Part shown: positions 46,057 to 59,152 of the stretch, piece after piece
Numbering within the stretch: position 1 is the first letter of the stretch
How the letters are laid out: every line of letters starts with the position of its first letter
NCBI GenBank assembly: GCA_022560025.1
Contig: JAFISE010000004.1
Location: 62,001-126,000 of the forward strand
Length of the DNA stretch: 64,000 nt
DNA from: Stagonosporopsis chrysanthemi
Taxonomy: Eukaryota > Ascomycota > Dothideomycetes > Pleosporales > Didymellaceae
Reading direction: 5' to 3'
Translations under genes and position numbers: made by a program
Notes under the pieces: model-generated
The model's input: only the letters and a program-made list of their open reading frames with translations
Databases searched by the model: none
What the model was told of the DNA's origin: nothing

Positions 46057-48040
46057 TTGGCACACCGTCACTCCTTTACTTTCCGGTTTTCAATCCGTCA
46101 TGCTAGTCGTCACAGCTAGCACCCTAGGGTGGTCATATTTCTTGTCTTTACAGCATTTGGCGTTGTTGGTGTATTTGTTTCCCTTTCACTCATTTCGTGG
46201 TTTGGCCCTTCGCTCTTTCTCTGTTCTGTTCCCAAGGCCTCCTTGCACATGCTTGTTGCTCTACGCTTTCTTCTTCTACTAGATCATGATGTTCATTCTT
46301 CTTCTTCTGAACTCTCCTTGATACCCTTTTCTACTCTTCTTCCGCTCTTTTACCATGCATATGCATATCTTGGTGATGTTGTTTTGCTTTTGTCTTCACC
46401 GCTTTTTCAACGCAACAGTTTCACATTGCATGCAAGAAAGGCCATCGAGTCATGGATCATATAATTTTCCCGGTTACTCCTCTTACACTCATTGTAAATA
46501 CATTACACAAACCATTCTCAGCTCCCGCTCCTACAGCTACATCCATCTCAAGCTCGCGCGAAGGCCAGAAGTGATAAGCTCTGGAGCATGCCGCATGCGG
46601 CACGACCCACCTACGTCGTAAGATCCATGTAACAACCTAAAACGCAGCGCACACGAGTCGTAAGACGTTCAGCTGATGCCTCGTCCCCGCTTCCGTACAG
46701 TAGGCGCTGCCAAGGTTTAAAATCCAAAGATCTGGGGCTTTAGGCTGTGGCCGACGGCAACGCAGCCATACAGGAGGATTGCTGAGGTAAGTCAGGGTAC
46801 GACAGTGGAGCTGAGCGCACCTCCGGACCGCAGCAACCTTATTTCTCTATCATTTCCCATCGAAGCTCAAGATAAGCACAGTAAAGCAAAAGGAATGTCG
46901 GAGTGAATGTCGGGGCTGCCGATCAGCAGCAAGGTTGTACTTATTGTCTAGGGAGCCAATCAGAACAGCCGTTGTCGTGGGTTGCGCAGCGACTAGGTCA
47001 TTCGTCTGTGTAAATGAACCGGCTGCGGTTGCTGTTGAGTGAACAATGCAGATAGAGATAGCCTGCGCTCCCCGACAGACTGGATCAACGGTGCATGGAA
47101 CCAATCAATTCATCTTTCCTTCTCATTCCAGCGGTGAAGGAACCCACCAGCCAATATACTTCCCAGGTCTACCGGAACGGGTCGCTTATCTCGCTCGTCG
47201 TTACTTGAACGAAACAACTACCTTGGTTCTACAAGTTACAGACACGCGAGCATGGCAGCTCAGAATCCGATATGCAGCATGCCGGTGTTGTGCCAAGTAG
47301 GTAACACATTGTATATCTCGTGAGGACAAGGCGATGGATAAGACATTCATAAGCAGTATTGTTTTGTGCAAGTGCACATCCTTGTCGAGTTTGAAGAGGT
47401 GGGTACGCGAGGCGCCAAATATGCATCCAAGTCGTTAGCACCAAGGCTTGAGCAGAGACGGAGGGCTCGACGCTGATCATGGTGCAGCAAGTTGGCACGG
47501 AAGGTTGGTCGAGCTGGCGGGGGCAGCGGCTGATCTCAAGCTGACTGTCTTCTGGTTGGCCCGCGACACAGCTGCTATCCACATGGAGCGCTTTGTTCCT
47601 TCCAGGTCGGATTGCGGGGAAGTATGCTATGCCTGATTCTTCTTAGCGCCCAATTTGGGACGATTATCACGTCGCGCCTTCTCTACCCACCACTGCAGCT
47701 GCTATATTACTGCACGCTGTCCATCGCTCGTCCTTGCCTCAGTCTCCACGCACCCCTTTATTCTCCACTATCAGCCACCTGTCACACCACGCTGTTGCTA
47801 CCACGGATCTCTCCGAAACGGAGCTCGCTTATCACGCCATCCCACCCCACTGACGTACTGCACCTGCCGTCCGTGCGAGGACCCTGAGTCCAAGCGCCCA
47901 TACATCAACCGCCTTCTCGCCCTCCCCTGCGTCTCCCAGCATATACTGCACCACCCACTTCAAGCACGCACACCAAGAACAGTTGAAGCCTCTACCTGCC
48001 ACGTCAACAATAACAGCCATCCGACGTTTCCGCCTGCACT
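46057..48040. other. Intergenic with pyrimidine-rich stretch
   Basis: About 2 kb. 46170-46410 is strongly CT-rich and probably the 3' UTR of the SWIM gene. 47640-48040, also CT-rich, is a likely 5' UTR/promoter of the next gene. Nothing coding recognised. Confidence 0.45.
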
Positions 48041-48925
48041 ATGTCTTCTGGCAGCAACTCTCCTCCACACGCGTCCCCCGGCCCTACAGACCGTCGACGT
48101 GCCTCAATTACTGGACAGACATTCCAAGATCTCTTCGGCAGATCAGGCAGCTATTCTGGACAGCAGAGCAGCCGACCAGGAATGTCAGGCCCCATCACCA
48201 CAGCTGCCGTTAATGCCCAGCAACGGCGGCTCTCGCTCACAACGATCGGTCTGTCGGCATCACCGGGCCAGACATCCCCTTTCCTCAGCAACCCCCGCAC
48301 ACGAACCGAAAGCCTGTCTAGCGTCAACTCTGGCTCAGTAGACGAGAGTCCCTTCGAGGAGGACTATGCTCCTACAGCATCTGCCCCCGGCAGCAACCCG
48401 GCCACTCCCTTTGCACGACGGCTCAGTTTTGGCGCACGAGCAATGCGGGATGTCAGGCAGGGCAGTGGTAGTGTTGGAAACCCAAATGGTAGACCTTCCA
48501 CCCATAAAGCCTCTCCCCCGACTGGTGGTCGAGGACGAGGTCTGTCTTCATTGTCGAATTCTCTGCCCAGCCCAACACCTTTCCTGCACTCTACATCACC
48601 TCCTGGTCATACCTCGAGGCGTTCGATATCTATATCCTCTGTTTGGTCGCATACAATTGCAGAAGGCGTTGAAGACTATCCCGAGTATGAACACTCGCTG
48701 ACATGGTCATCCACAGGCGAAGGCTACAACTTCGCGGAGAACCTCCGCTCCCGCGCCGAGCGGGGCTCTATCTCGGGCCCGCCGCCAATGTTGAGCGTCC
48801 CCTCTCACCAACGTGCGAAAAGCGTTGCGGTCATGGAACCTCCCGTCCGCGAGATGCCAAAGCAGCCAAAGCAACCCGATGCCATGCAGGAGCGTATCTT
48901 GAAGGGTGATTTTTATATGGATTAG
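48041..48925 (+). CDS. Ser/Pro-rich disordered protein, conserved in filamentous fungi
   Basis: Open frame of 294 residues. Low-complexity sequence with several phosphorylation-prone SP/TP and RRxS sites (DRRRAS, RRLSLT, RRLSFG, RRSIS). Conserved-looking blocks are ITTAAVNAQQRRLSLTTIGL, SVDESPFEEDY, RRLSFGARAMRDVR, NFAENLRSRAERGSISG and the C-terminus QERILKGDFYMD. I recognise the family pattern but know no function. The region around residues 195-225 (VWSHTIAEGVEDYPEYEHSL) looks unlike the rest and may be an unspliced intron; no donor in the right phase was found. Confidence 0.75.
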   Translation: MSSGSNSPPHASPGPTDRRRASITGQTFQDLFGRSGSYSGQQSSRPGMSGPITTAAVNAQQRRLSLTTIGLSASPGQTSPFLSNPRTRTESLSSVNSGSVDESPFEEDYAPTASAPGSNPATPFARRLSFGARAMRDVRQGSGSVGNPNGRPSTHKASPPTGGRGRGLSSLSNSLPSPTPFLHSTSPPGHTSRRSISISSVWSHTIAEGVEDYPEYEHSLTWSSTGEGYNFAENLRSRAERGSISGPPPMLSVPSHQRAKSVAVMEPPVREMPKQPKQPDAMQERILKGDFYMD

Positions 48926-49919
48926 GTGACAGGCTCTTGCCTCGAATATCACTTGCTGTAAGTGACCTGTCATTGTACACGTCACGTAAGGCGCACCAGC
49001 TGATCCAGGTACAAGATCATATACAAAACAGATCTGCCTACAAGATTACAACGAAGATGTACGACTTGCATTCATTAGCGATTACGAGCGATTTGCATAT
49101 TTACGCTGCGTCTGTTTCGCAAGCCATCACTCAAGGTTTTGAGGATAGCAGAACGCAATTGTTGTTACGCAAACTTCCATCTGTCCTCGCAGCACAAATC
49201 TTGTGGGATGGGTTTTCGTAACCGTAACTGGTCGGCGTTTATTGGGGGGGGCTCACCGCTTATCGCTACAGTACCTTTCATTCAACTCGAGCAGGGTCAG
49301 AGACTTTGATAAGCTCTGCGAGGGATCTCATTTCTCACCCACTGTATGATGCTTACCTTTAGGGTATCATCAAGTACATCTACATGAGTATGGAGGGTGG
49401 CATCAAATTGCAGGAACCTGTGTAAGGCTCTGGTTAACGGGTGTCATGTGGGAAGGCGAATATGCGGGGTCAACGCTTTCGCTTTTACAAATGTGTACCT
49501 CAACGCACAAGTTCCAGGACAGCATGGAAGGCATAGTGACAGCATGTTGGTTCTCTGGATGTGCTCATAGTGGTCAAACTACCAACAATACAGAAACATT
49601 AAGCCAATGAGCTGTTGCCTTTTCCTAATTGAATTGAGGGTTTTGCGACATTGAAGTGGATGTTGTTTGGTGACGTGCCAGGCTACGCACATCTTTTCCA
49701 TACCTACATTTCCACAATATGGTACTACAGGCCTGTTATACCGAGACCCTTCAGTCTGATGGAGAACTTGAAGACTGAAACGAACAAGTGCAGAATTCTC
49801 ACCCGCTGAACTGACGTCCTTGCAAACCTGGTACCACGAAGGAAGATTTTAGGAAATTAAACATGTGCTTAGATACATGGATAAAATACTCATCGAGCCC
49901 TCAGCCATTCAGCATTTCC
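48926..49919. other. Intergenic, convergent 3' regions
   Basis: About 1 kb between two genes whose 3' ends meet. Nothing coding recognised. Confidence 0.45.
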
Positions 49920-50684
49920 TCAAGCAACCGCCGAATCAACACGACACAAAGCCATCCCCTCGTTCTTTTCAAATGCATACACAAATCCACTGTCCTGGAA
50001 GAAACCTCCCAGGATCGGATCCACATCACTCCCCAGCACCTCATTCCCAACTCGCTTCACCTCAGCCGCAACCGCATGCACAAACCCAGGACTCCATGCC
50101 CGATAAATCTGCTCCCGCATGACCACAACTTCTAGCTTCTGCAGGCCCGGCCGCAGACAATGCGCTGCCTCCAACGGCGAAAAATCAAGCCGCGCTCCCG
50201 CCTCCTCGCGCACGAGCTCAAGCACCAACCGCACATCTCGCGCCCGCGGGCTCTGCGAGACCTGCGCCAAAATGCGGAACAGACATTCGACGTTCTCCTT
50301 GGACGGCTGCAGCGTCGGTTCGCGCACAACGTGGGGCCAGCGCGGCCGCGGGCCCTCCAGCGGATGCGTGAGCGTGACCGTCAACCTCCGCGCGAGGACG
50401 GGCGACAGCACGCCGCCTGCGCGCGCCGCGTCGTATTCGCTGCGCAGCCGCACCACCCAGGTCCCGTGGCGGATCATCTGCGCGCTGCCTTCGGAGAGAA
50501 CTTGTTTGTTCGTGAGGAGCCAGGTGGGTAGCGCGGTTTCCGGTGTCAAGAGGGATTTGTACGAGGCGACTATGCGGCCCATGGAGGGGTGGTCGAGGAG
50601 AATTATTTTGGGGGTGTGCTGCCAAAGGGCGTCGTAGATGGTGTCGCGGAGTTCGCGGGGGAGGTCAAGGAAGGAGGGTGGCAT
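49920..50684 (-). CDS. F-box-like / 2EXR-type fungal protein
   Basis: Single exon, 254 residues. The N-terminus SFLDLPRELRDTIYDALW is the fungal F-box-like start common in the large family of proteins of unknown function in Pezizomycotina. Basic, Arg-rich middle; no transmembrane segment. The N-terminal helix is the only support; a Skp1 interaction is possible but not shown. High GC and Arg content in this ORF differ from neighbours. Confidence 0.65.
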   Translation of the reverse strand: MPPSFLDLPRELRDTIYDALWQHTPKIILLDHPSMGRIVASYKSLLTPETALPTWLLTNKQVLSEGSAQMIRHGTWVVRLRSEYDAARAGGVLSPVLARRLTVTLTHPLEGPRPRWPHVVREPTLQPSKENVECLFRILAQVSQSPRARDVRLVLELVREEAGARLDFSPLEAAHCLRPGLQKLEVVVMREQIYRAWSPGFVHAVAAEVKRVGNEVLGSDVDPILGGFFQDSGFVYAFEKNEGMALCRVDSAVA

Positions 50685-51488
50685 TATTGTTGTTGTTGAC
50701 TGCTTGGATCTCTACTGTAGTGTGGTGGTGAAGGAAGGTGATGTATTGGCTTGCTGTGGATGCTATACTTCAATTGGCGACTAAATCCACGTTGGATCCC
50801 AACAGCAAACAAACGTAGAGAAATCAGTGGTTCAGCCGTCCATTATGTACATCCCGTGTTATCACCCATCACCTCCGGATGCCGCTACAGCTCGTGCCGA
50901 GCGCTCGGGACGAGAGCGCCGCGTACCTCCTAAGTCACGGCACACTGCATAGCGGCTTGAACGAGCCGCCCAGCATCCTACAAGACGGACAGGTGACGTT
51001 CCGAGACCCAATCACCACATTGGACCCTGAGTGCGTTGTCGGAGTCTGGGGGCGGGGAACGGGCTAGAACGCACCTGCTAGGTGGGCGGATCTGCACGAC
51101 CATTTTGCACCTTCCTTTTTGGTTACTACTTCCATCACGTGTACCCCTCCTCGGCGTGTTTTCCATAAGAATGTTGCGTGAGGCTCCGCTGCTTAGTAGT
51201 ATCTTGTCGTGATCATTGATTCTTCGCAATTCGGTTGCAGTTACCTCTACAATCTTTTCCCGACATTTGTTGGTGGACTCACATCGACTTGATTGATTAC
51301 GGAATTCGAACATCAGATGATGTGTGCTCATGAAGTAACAAAGCTGTTTCAACTTCCCGCCAGCATATCACATTGATGCTTCAATGTCGCCCTACAGACC
51401 GAGCCCATAGAAGTCTGAGATGTGCCACGAAAGGACACAGTCGAATTGTTTCCGTCTCGTCGCCCTTCACATGATAAGTCAGCAACCA
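50685..51488. other. Intergenic, nothing recognised
   Basis: About 800 bp between two leftward genes, with a run of attgttgttgttg near the F-box-like start. Nothing else noted. Confidence 0.4.
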
Positions 51489-53044
51489 TCAACGCTCGCC
51501 ACAACATGCTACGTACCATGACTCCGCAGCATCACCCATATCCACCACTTTAAGCAGAAGATCTCGTACTTTGTTGGTCTGCGGGATATCAAAATGGATG
51601 GCGATATGCTGGAGCTGATCGAGGATCCACTGTCGCGTTGGCGCGGGACAGGACCTCGACCACGCCGCAACGTAAAGCGGGAATATCAATCTGTATGCCC
51701 CGAGGCGGTGCTTTGTAGTGTGCGGTATGGTCGAGGAACAGAGGTCCGAGTGTTGGCAGGGCGAGCCCGGGCGGAGGTTATGAGAGCCTGCGAAGGAGCA
51801 ATCTGTCATGTACGGAACGGATGCGCAAATCTGGTGTATCGTCGGGGTGATGGAGGTAGGAAGTTGAGAGAGGTTTGGGGAGTGAGAGGGTGTTGGACAG
51901 TGCGAACTGAGCTCTTCGTATAGGAGTATGCGGAGCAATCGTAGAATATTCCAAGTGTGCATGATGGCTCGGCTGGAGTATTTGTCGTACATAGATGGCG
52001 CGTCACTTGGAAGCAAGCCTCTCTCATGTTCTGCCGGTACTAGTACACTCTCGTACGACCATTCTGGTGTTGCTTCCTGTGAGATAGCTTCGAGGTAGCT
52101 GTCGAGCTTCGCACAAATTGCCACTTTCTCCCTCAACGTCATGGTGTTGGCGTGGATGTCTGCGACAAAATCGACAACGTCCATCAATACATTGCTGAGC
52201 CGCCAGTTCAAGCTCGTGACATCAGAACATCGTGCTGCGTAGTCTCTGATCGCCTTTATTGGTTCCGAGATTCTGCGTTTCGCAGTCAGACAACACACTG
52301 TTGCATTAATCGATAGTCCCAACAGCGATTTCAACTCATACTCTTCTTGAAATGTCTCGATTCCCCGCAGCGTTGCAAGTGCCAATGCACCTTCTACGTG
52401 TACGTGCTGGGCTACGGTGTCTTCCGTGCTAGACTTTGTAAACTTCTCGAAGAGATCAAGGAGCAACGCTCCTTCGAAGGTCGATGCTTTCTTGGCCGAG
52501 CCTGCATTCTGTAACTCTGCATTGATCGTTCGCAATGCTGAACCATACTTCTTTCTGCTTAGGTCATCCGCTTGTGAGCAAGCCGTAATATGTGAGAGAA
52601 ATTTGAGGCTGACAGCATCGAGGCTCAGAATGAGATGCTCAGGTACGTTGGTCGCGTTGTAATACTTGATCAGAACGTCCCAGGTCTGGCTATACTCGCC
52701 GATATAGTTCGCGAAGAATACGTTTCGCGCAGTGGCTTCTATGTTGGGCGCAAGGAAAGTGAGTTGCTGCTGCGCCTGCGCAGCAACACTACGTGCGCCA
52801 GCCTTCGTACGCACATCGTTTGTTTCATCAGCGATTCGGATGGTAACTGTGTCGCGGTAGCCAACGCATGGGACAGAAACTCGAATGCACGAGCTACAAC
52901 TTGGTCGTCGGAAGTCGCACTGCCCCAGTCAGAGTCGAGGTTCGCATACTTCCAGGAAGAGAGTGTGGGCCGGGTAAGACTTACGCGAAGTCGTCGTTCA
53001 CGGCATCGTTGACATGCCTTTGACAGTCTGCCCCGATATACCAT
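51489..53044 (-). CDS. Zn2Cys6 fungal transcription factor
   Basis: Exons 53044-52985 and 52919-51489 (65-nt intron inside the zinc cluster) encode 496 residues. After splicing the Zn2Cys6 cluster is complete: CQRCRERRLRC-DFRRPSCSSC-IRVSVPC, with spacing 2-6-6-2-6. The start MVYRGRLSKACQRCR is typical. The rest is helical with low similarity, as usual for the fungal regulatory middle region. It is a nuclear regulator, probably of metabolism; no pathway gene sits next to it in this window. The unspliced open frames hide the cluster. Confidence 0.9.
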
Positions 53045-53894
53045 TGGCCAGCTCACGTAGTTATAGGGCGGCGTCGATCGAATCGGGCGTACAAATGGTC
53101 GGCATCGAGCTCAACGAAGGGAATTGTTCGTTCTACGAGGTTGAAAGAGGTAACCAGCTCGTGCAGAGCAGCACCAAACGATAGGTGTGCAGCCACAATC
53201 TCTATGCTAGGGGAAGCCATGTCAGACCTGGTGCTGCAAAACTAGTCCAAAGTTGGTATGCTTTTCGACATTTGAAGAGTGCGGAACGGTGCGCGGACAT
53301 TATCTGCAAATGGCAAAGAGAACCCGGGTCGCATCGTGTTTCCCCAGATGTAGTGTGAAGAAGTATCAGTCTTCCAATTACACTATACGACTAGTACGTA
53401 CAAGCCACAGATTGCGCCTTGCTATCACTGTGGCCCAGTCCCATCTCGCTCAGACTTCGAATCGAGGACATCCCACTTACTCATCAAAATTCGACCACCC
53501 TGTTTCAAACGTGCAGCGTATCGTGTCAGCCACACTTGATTCAGAAGATTTGAGTACGCCTTAGAGAAGGCGTGTACCCTCATCGCAGCCGTGCAGCCGC
53601 CAGGCCAAGTAATTCCCGGCCAATGTACATGAGTGATGCAAGAAAGACCGAGCGCGATGGCCTTTGGAGCTAGAAAAGATGGCCTCCACCTTGCCTGTCA
53701 AGAACACATTGTGGGCTCTTCTTGCGATATCTGAAAATCGTGTGTAACGCCGTTGGATGCAACCTCTCCCAGATGAGACCGGCCCAAAAATGTCTTCGTT
53801 CGCTATTGTTGAAGAAGCGCCAAAGCATACAATTGCAGTTGTCCTGGCGTAGTTGAAGACATACGCAACCCAAGAAGTGAAATGCATAGCGCAA
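53045..53894. other. Zn2Cys6 5' flank and SET1 3' flank
   Basis: 850 bp. On the minus strand a SET1-overlapping frame stays open far past the true SET1 stop (53895) when its last intron is unspliced, but this is not coding by the model. Confidence 0.45.
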
Positions 53895-56800
53895 TTAATT
53901 AAGGAAACCTTTGCAGCCAATAGAGCCACAAAGACATGGAATGCGGTCGGTGGCGTCCATCTCGCGCTCGAACTTGTAATCGTAGGTGAGTTCCTCATCT
54001 GCGAGATAATTAGCACGATTTCGTATAATGTGAGGAGGAGATGCTGACCTTTGCCAATGTCTCGTAAAGCATAGATGACAATGCGCTTCGAGTTGTCAAC
54101 TCGAATGATCTTTGCTGTACAATTTGGTGTACAGCTGTGATTAATGAAACGCGCAATGCCACCCATTTTCGTAGCATCGATGACCGTATCTTCGTCGATA
54201 CGGAAGAGGTAACTTGAACCTACGCCTTGCATGTCGTATTTGGCTTCGCGCAGATCTGCCACACGCTGTCGTACTCTATCACCGACATATTCGATGATCA
54301 TGTCGTTCGCGACAATGTTTTCCTCGGCGTACAAGCCCCAATTGTGAATTGCAGAACGGTCGAACTTGACCAGCTTCTTGCGCTTCTTCAGCTGGTTGAA
54401 GCGCAGAGCATCTCCCTCAGCGCCCGAAACCTTGGAAATGTTGATATCATTGACCATGCGGCGGTTGTTTGCACGGTTCGCACGCGAGTTGGCGGTGGAT
54501 GTCTTCTGTGATCCAGTCGTGAACTTGAAGCCTTCCACAGAAATAACAGACTTGTCTTCCTGCTTTGCACGCCGCTGTCGCTCCTCTCGCTCCTTGACAA
54601 CTCGGATACGATGAGGCAAGTACTTCGACTTCTCGGACTCACGAATCTTCTTCACACCGTCTGTTCTTGCTGACCCAGTAGGGTTAGGCACGTAGTAGCC
54701 TTCGATCTTGGTCTCCTTGCGTGATACACCTGCCTCGCCAGAGTTATTGAGGTGCTTGATCGACTTCTGCTTCCAAGCCCAGGACTGCGGATCTGCGATG
54801 TTAGCAGCCTCGATTGACTGCATCGCAACCTTGAGATTCTTGAGGTCCTCTTCGTCCTTGAGCATGTGTTGCCAGCCGTCGATGTCCATTACCACGCTAA
54901 GATCATCCTCCACTGTCTTTCGGGGCTCAACAGAGGACACGCCCCAGTATACAGAGCTACGATCGTCTTCTTCCGGAGTCTCTTCAGCGACTGATACCTC
55001 AGTAATGAGTTCGGGTTTCTCGGCTTCAGCAAGTCCCTCCTCCACGGCCTCTGCCACTTCAGCGACTTCTTCCTTGATCTCCACCTTGGCGGCCTTGATC
55101 TCCTCTTCAAGCTGCTTTTTGGTCTTCTTCTTGGGTTTGGCGACTGTCCTCTTAGCCGGTGCTGATACTTCTCGCTCGGTGGTCTCGATAGGCTTTGCAT
55201 CTTCGTCTTCTTGAGTGATGATAACCGTAGGCTCAAGTTTGTCTTCTGGCGGTGTTTCCACCCCAAAGATTGCGTCTGCCTCTTGTTCGATCTTCCGCAA
55301 TCGCCTGAAACCTTTGAGTGCCTTGTCTGCCTTCTTCCAGATTGGTGAAGAACGCGGAAGTATAGCAAGCACTTGTTCCAACTCTTTCTCTGCCATGTTT
55401 TCTGGGTCTTTGTGAATGCAGTGGGCAAGCAAACTTCGGGCATGCGTGTCATCCATCTCCTCGTCGCTGTCTTCACCCCACCCAGTCTCAATGCGCCGCC
55501 GTTTCGCACGGTGTGCGCGCGAAGATTCCTCTTCATCTTCGACATCAGTAGAGTGAGCGCGACTGATGGGTCGGCTTTCTTGCTCCTCTGTGCCACGCGT
55601 AAGTGTGCTACGACCCTCATCATCAGAGTCTTCCGCAGGCTCAAACATCTCCAACATCTGGCGATGAAGACCACGCGCGATCTTAGGTTTGGGCGCAGAA
55701 GCCTTCCTTCGCTCGTCTGCAAATGCATTGACAACTCTAAGAGGTTTCTTTCCCCTTCGATTGTGATCAAGCGGCCCAAGCGCGTTGCGACCACCGCGTC
55801 GTCCAAAGCCTCCATGTCGTCCTTTGGGTGTTACCGCTGCAAAGGGGTCCAATGTGGGCATCGAGGGTAGACTCATACTGTTTTCTTTAGTTTGTGGGTC
55901 TTGGATGTTGAGCTTTCGGCGTTTCGCAGCCTGGCGCTCTGAAGACATGATGTCTAGTAAAGCCGGGCCGGCGATGCGAGTCTTAATATCTCCAAGCAGC
56001 TTCTCTGACAATTCATGCTTGAGCTGATCAAGTGCTGCTAGGACAGGGTCCAGTGAATCTGCCCTTTGCTTCTTCTCCAGTTCCAGGTCTGCAGCTTCTT
56101 CCTCAGCAATGCGCTCTTCGATAGCCTTTCGCTTTTTGTCCGCTATGACCCTCTCTGGGCTCGGGCTCCGCTCATATTGTGGGTCTCCGTACTGGTTGCA
56201 TTCCATGTTCATCACATACGTGAACAACGCTTGCATGTGGGCTTCTCGAAAGCACCGCACAGTTTCGTCTTCGCCCCTTTTCGACTCTTCGAAAGTGATA
56301 AAGTAACCAGTCTGGTCGCATCGGACCGCAGACCATTTAAAGGCCTTCAGACGCCTCTTCAGATGGTCTATGGTTGTAGCCAACACTGGCACATACTGGT
56401 GTGCGATGAACAGGTAGGGTGTCCGTTTCATCGTGGGCTTGATCGGCTCTCGTTCGATAAGGTAAGATAGTGCTGCCTTGCGCGACAAAGGCTCGCGAGG
56501 CATTGGAGGTGGAGGGCGCGTGCCTTTGCCAGAGGGTCCTTTTGGCACGTTTGCCGGAAGATCGAAGCCAGCTGGTGTGGCAGGGGCGGAAGCTTTGGAC
56601 GGTTGCGCCGCAAATTTGGCTCGCAGCTTCTCCTGCTCTTTGCGAGTCTGCTGAACAGCCATCTCCACGAGCTTGGCGCATCTTCTACCCTCGCGATCCG
56701 TGTGTACCCTGACAGGATGTGTGCCTGTGCCCACGCGCTGACCAGTTCCCTCGCGCTCTGCGCGTTTCGCTGAAGTCGAGGCCTTGATTGCTGGTGTGTT

Positions 56801-57555
56801 GCGCATGGCCGCGGAGTCGCGGAATTTGATTAGACATATCCCAAGAGGACTGCCGTTATCTGGATGGACCTGGTTCTGTACCTTCTCGACTTCGCCGTAG
56901 GTGGAAAAGAAGCCGCGCAGTTGCGCATCTGCAGTGAGCGGATCAAAGCCTGTCACGACCACCTGTGTTGCAGGGCCGGGGCCGCAGGAGATGCGCGCAT
57001 CGAAAGAATAGGGTTTTGCGACGTACGGCGCCAATCGAAGTTTTGTCTTTGGCGCAGCCGGTCCTACGGTCTTGATGGCGTAGGCGCCCGTGTTGTAGCC
57101 AGCGATTGCCAGACGTGGATCAGGAGGAGGAGATGGGTCGCCCTGTAACACAAGTTAAGTTAGCCTTAATGTCACAGGGCGACCGCATCTGGTCATATCA
57201 AGTGCAACCTTCATACCTTGTCCAGTATCTGCTTGTATGTTGGCGGGCGGGACTGGCGAGTCTTCTTGTCCAACTTCGAGTCGAGGAGCGGGTCGTATGT
57301 CATGCGTTGGCCGAGTACGCCATCTGAAGGAAATATGGATATCCGCGTTTCGGGCGGCGTGTTTACGGGTGTGATGATGTCGGCACCATTGGCTGGCACG
57401 CTCGACGGCGCCGCACGTGAGGTGGCAGAATTGTGCATCGTATCGTATGAAGATCTCGTGGACCCTGGGCTTGCCAGCTTGCCAGGCGGCGAATAGTCTG
57501 TGTTGGTCAAGGGTGTGAGAGCTTGCAGTGTTATCCGTTGACCAGAATGCGACAT
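53895..57555 (-). CDS. SET1: Histone H3 lysine 4 methyltransferase SET1
   Basis: Catalytic subunit of COMPASS, methylating H3K4 at active promoters. Exons 57555-57217, 57142-54049 and 53998-53895 (introns 74 and 50 nt) encode 1,178 residues. Exon 1 gives MSHSGQRITLQALTPL to QILDK, then GDPSPPPDPRLAIAGY. An RRM is at about 176-255 (TQVVVTGFDPLTADAQLRGFFS). A Set1-associated second RRM-like block follows (YLFIAHQYVPV..). A long acidic region and N-SET lead to SET: NWGLYAEENIVANDMIIEYVG, then RFINHSCTPNCTAKII. The last exon completes it with DEELTYDYKFE and post-SET CLCGSIGCKGFLN. All catalytic blocks are present. It is complete and intact. Confidence 0.95.
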
Positions 57556-59152
57556 GGTGCTCGGCGCCGGGAGCACGAGTGTGTTATGCGGACGCAAGAG
57601 TGGACGAGAGGGCGGTTATGTCCAAGGGGGAGGGCGTTCAGCAGCTCATCGTTGACAAGTGAAGACGTGCTGAAGAGGACTTGAGCCAGAACCGGCGTTC
57701 GGCTGTATCAGGCACCTTCACCTACAACGCTGGGTCGGTCTCGGTCGGTCTGCGCGACGCGATTACAACTGAGTCTGGCTGTGCTGTGTCCTTGCAAACG
57801 CTGTCTTCCTCGACATCCACTGAGATGCCGACGGCTGTGTGCAGCCCCTCTGTTGTCGCGCCACACCAAGATAGCTGGCGTCCGTTGTTTTAGCAGTCCT
57901 TTCCTCGCGCCATTACTGTGTTAGGGGCTGTGGTGCTGCGTTGCGGTCGAAAACAATATCTGACGCGGTGCTGGACTCGGCGGCCCTGCAGGGTTGGAAG
58001 GATGATCCACACGCGCAACTGACGCGGTGAGTGCGTGAGCGTGCCGGCGACCTCGCACGTCGCTCGACGCCGCTGAAGAGGGACGGATAATGGAAAGATG
58101 GGACGGGCGAGCACGCAGCAGCACTTGGCGGAGGCAGACGGCTGGCGGCAGGCGGGTGATGGCTTGGAAGAATGCGAGTCTGCAGTTCAAAGACGCTGGA
58201 AAGTGCACAGACCGCGGTTTCCCAGACTGCCCCTGGCCTTGATGCGATCCCGCGCCGATAACCACCCATCACCAGCTCATCAAACAACTCGACACACCAA
58301 AGCACGCCGGAAGGAGTCGCTATCACTCCTAGACTGTATCCCAAATTAATTCATTTCTCTAGGTGTCTTCTATGCCCGCGCGCACCGACTTCTCTCACAA
58401 CGTGCCTCACGGACGTGGTTCAGCCCACCGACGTCATCGCTCCCCGCACCGACGATGCGTGTCTAGATGGCTGCGTGTCCGGCTAGAGACATTTGTGGTG
58501 GATGACCCCTTACAATTGTTGCGACAACACATCCGTGGCATTGAGGTTGATATGGCTCACGTGAGGGTTGTGGTCTGCTTTGACCAGGGCCGATGCAACC
58601 CCCCATTCAAGCATCGCTGACAAGGCAGGAATAACACTTCAGCATGAATGACAAACCGTTCGTGAATCACGGAAGCGACGCGACAAGAAGCATCAATGAC
58701 TGCGATGCCAGTTCCTAGAAGGACTCAATCCGTGCGATGATACATGACGAATCAGACTGGCGTACACGGTCCGCGAGCAGATTAGGCCGAGCAAGACCTC
58801 TGAGAAGGACACTTCATCTCACCGACCGTTGTCGAGATTTCGTTCGAGCAAAGTCGATGCACAGACCTTGGTGACAACATACTCGTAGGCACTACGGCAG
58901 TGTTCCATGGTCGACCGCGGTGACAATCAATGTGACATCTGGACGACGATAATGTCGAATCATATGCTGTGTATTGACGTGTTTGGTCACCTGGATGCCA
59001 TCCTCATAGTCCATAATGAACGGAACTTTCCCAGTCTCGAGACCCTCTGCTGGTGAGAAGGGAGCATAACAACGCGTTTGGCCATCAAGTGTCTTCAGTC
59101 AATGTTCGCGTGTATATGCCCTCATGTCTCTTCAGCCCAGCAACATCCCCAC
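57556..59152. other. SET1 upstream region and RIB4 3' flank
   Basis: About 1.6 kb. 58100-58350 on plus and minus have noise-like frames. On minus near 59040-58900 a 65-codon open stretch (VPFIMDYEDGIQVTKHVN) has no start codon or family; it is unsupported. Confidence 0.4.

Noticed and set aside
54889..55815. 308-codon Arg/Lys/Ser-rich frame on minus
   Set aside because: Frame-shifted shadow of SET1.
58900..59095. 65-codon open stretch on minus, VPFIMDYEDGIQVTKHVN
   Set aside because: No start codon or splice partner found and no family recognised; could be chance.
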